Positions 24,922 to 25,345 of a stretch of DNA of 25,345 nucleotides are shown in pieces (the first letter of the stretch is position 1; every line of letters begins with the position of its first letter). The position numbers were made by a program, and so were the translations under genes. The stretch is from Azonexaceae bacterium. GTDB lineage: Bacteria; Pseudomonadota; Gammaproteobacteria; Burkholderiales; Rhodocyclaceae. Under the pieces are notes generated by a model, which was given only the letters and a program-made list of their open reading frames with translations, did not search any database and was not told the origin of the DNA. The stretch covers positions 1 to 25,345 of the forward strand of contig SSTB01000093.1 of the NCBI GenBank assembly GCA_009469665.1, in the 5' to 3' direction.

Positions 24922-25345
24922 GCGCCATAGCTACCGTCAACTCGAAGTCTTCGTCGCCACCGCCCGCGAAGGCAGTCTATCCCGCGCCGCCCAGGCCATC
25001 GCCCTCTCCCAGTCCGCCGCCAGCACCGCCCTGGGCGAACTGGAAAAGCAATTCGGCGCCCTGCTCTTCGACCGCATCGGCAAATCCCTGCGCCTCAATG
25101 CCCTGGGCACCCAGCTTCTCCCCCGGGCCGTTGCCATCCTGGATCAGGCCGGGGAACTGGAAGACCTCCTGGCCGGTGGTGCAGGCTTCGGTCGCCTTCG
25201 GGTCGGCGCCACCCTGACCATCGGCAATTACCTCGCCGTGCTCGTGGTGGCGGAATTCCTGGCCCGCCACCCGGACAGCCGGGTCCATCTGGAAGTGCGC
25301 AACACGGCCACCATCGTGCACGACGTGGCCAACCTGGATCTCGAC
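24920..25345 (+). CDS. LysR-family transcriptional regulator, YeiE-like (partial, 3' end off window)
   Basis: The gene starts at ATG 24920 and is open to the last base of the window, giving 142 codons. The N-terminal winged helix-turn-helix is clear: RQLEVFVATAREGSLSRAAQ, with LSQSAASTALGELEKQFG as the recognition region. FDRIGKSLRLNALG follows, then a linker helix and the start of the effector domain (LRVGATLTIGNYLA). The FDRxGK and TIGNY strings resemble the YeiE branch, which in E. coli was linked to sulfite and iron responses. The effector here is unknown. It probably regulates itself and the divergent fpr gene. Confidence 0.9.
   Translation, partial: MRHSYRQLEVFVATAREGSLSRAAQAIALSQSAASTALGELEKQFGALLFDRIGKSLRLNALGTQLLPRAVAILDQAGELEDLLAGGAGFGRLRVGATLTIGNYLAVLVVAEFLARHPDSRVHLEVRNTATIVHDVANLDLD

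Overview
The window is GC-rich and gene-dense, and every gene in it looks bacterial. Gene content and order suggest a betaproteobacterium, most likely of the Rhodocyclales: an mltG-tmk-holB-pilZ-tatD operon divergent from ygfZ, a lipoprotein Cu,Zn superoxide dismutase, typA next to a group II truncated globin, and fpr divergent from a YeiE-like LysR gene. The taxonomic call is inference; no rRNA is present. I see no tRNA, insertion sequence, integrase or CRISPR array.

Layout. 1-382: a bidirectional terminator-like hairpin and an unassigned leader. 383-1312 (+): a conserved-looking helical protein of unknown function. 1326-6307 (-): a tightly packed run read mltG, tmk, holB, pilZ, tatD, ankyrin-repeat protein, bacteriohemerythrin. 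6341-8125 (+): ygfZ and an NRDE/TANGO2-family gene. 8095-9128 (-): tadA coupled to an L,D-transpeptidase gene. 9129-9491: an AT-rich intergenic region with DnaA-box matches and two palindromes. 9492-11083 (-): a lone cyclic-nucleotide-binding domain protein coupled to an AI-2E/PerM-family membrane protein. 11129-11292: a structured, inverted-repeat-rich intergenic element. 11337-11858 (-): sodC; 11977-13053 (+): moaA; 13108-13959 (-): an unknown exported helical protein; 14094-16392 (-): typA and a truncated haemoglobin; 16484-16867 (+): a small membrane protein; 16822-18954 (-): a YgiQ-type radical SAM protein.

The most interesting part is 19116-24020. A STAS anti-sigma-antagonist-like protein, a metallo-beta-lactamase-fold hydrolase and a CHASE2-PP2C (SpoIIE-type) membrane phosphatase form one translationally coupled + strand operon. 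An OmpA-type lipoprotein and a secreted FecR-domain protein lie convergent to it on the - strand. A HATPase_c anti-sigma-like kinase starts 25 bases from fecR in the opposite direction. Together these supply kinase, phosphatase and switch protein of a partner-switching pathway, plus a likely envelope-sensing part and an unexplained hydrolase. No sigma factor or other output is visible in the window.

The right end holds a ferredoxin/flavodoxin-NADP+ reductase gene (-) and a divergent LysR-family gene that runs off the window.
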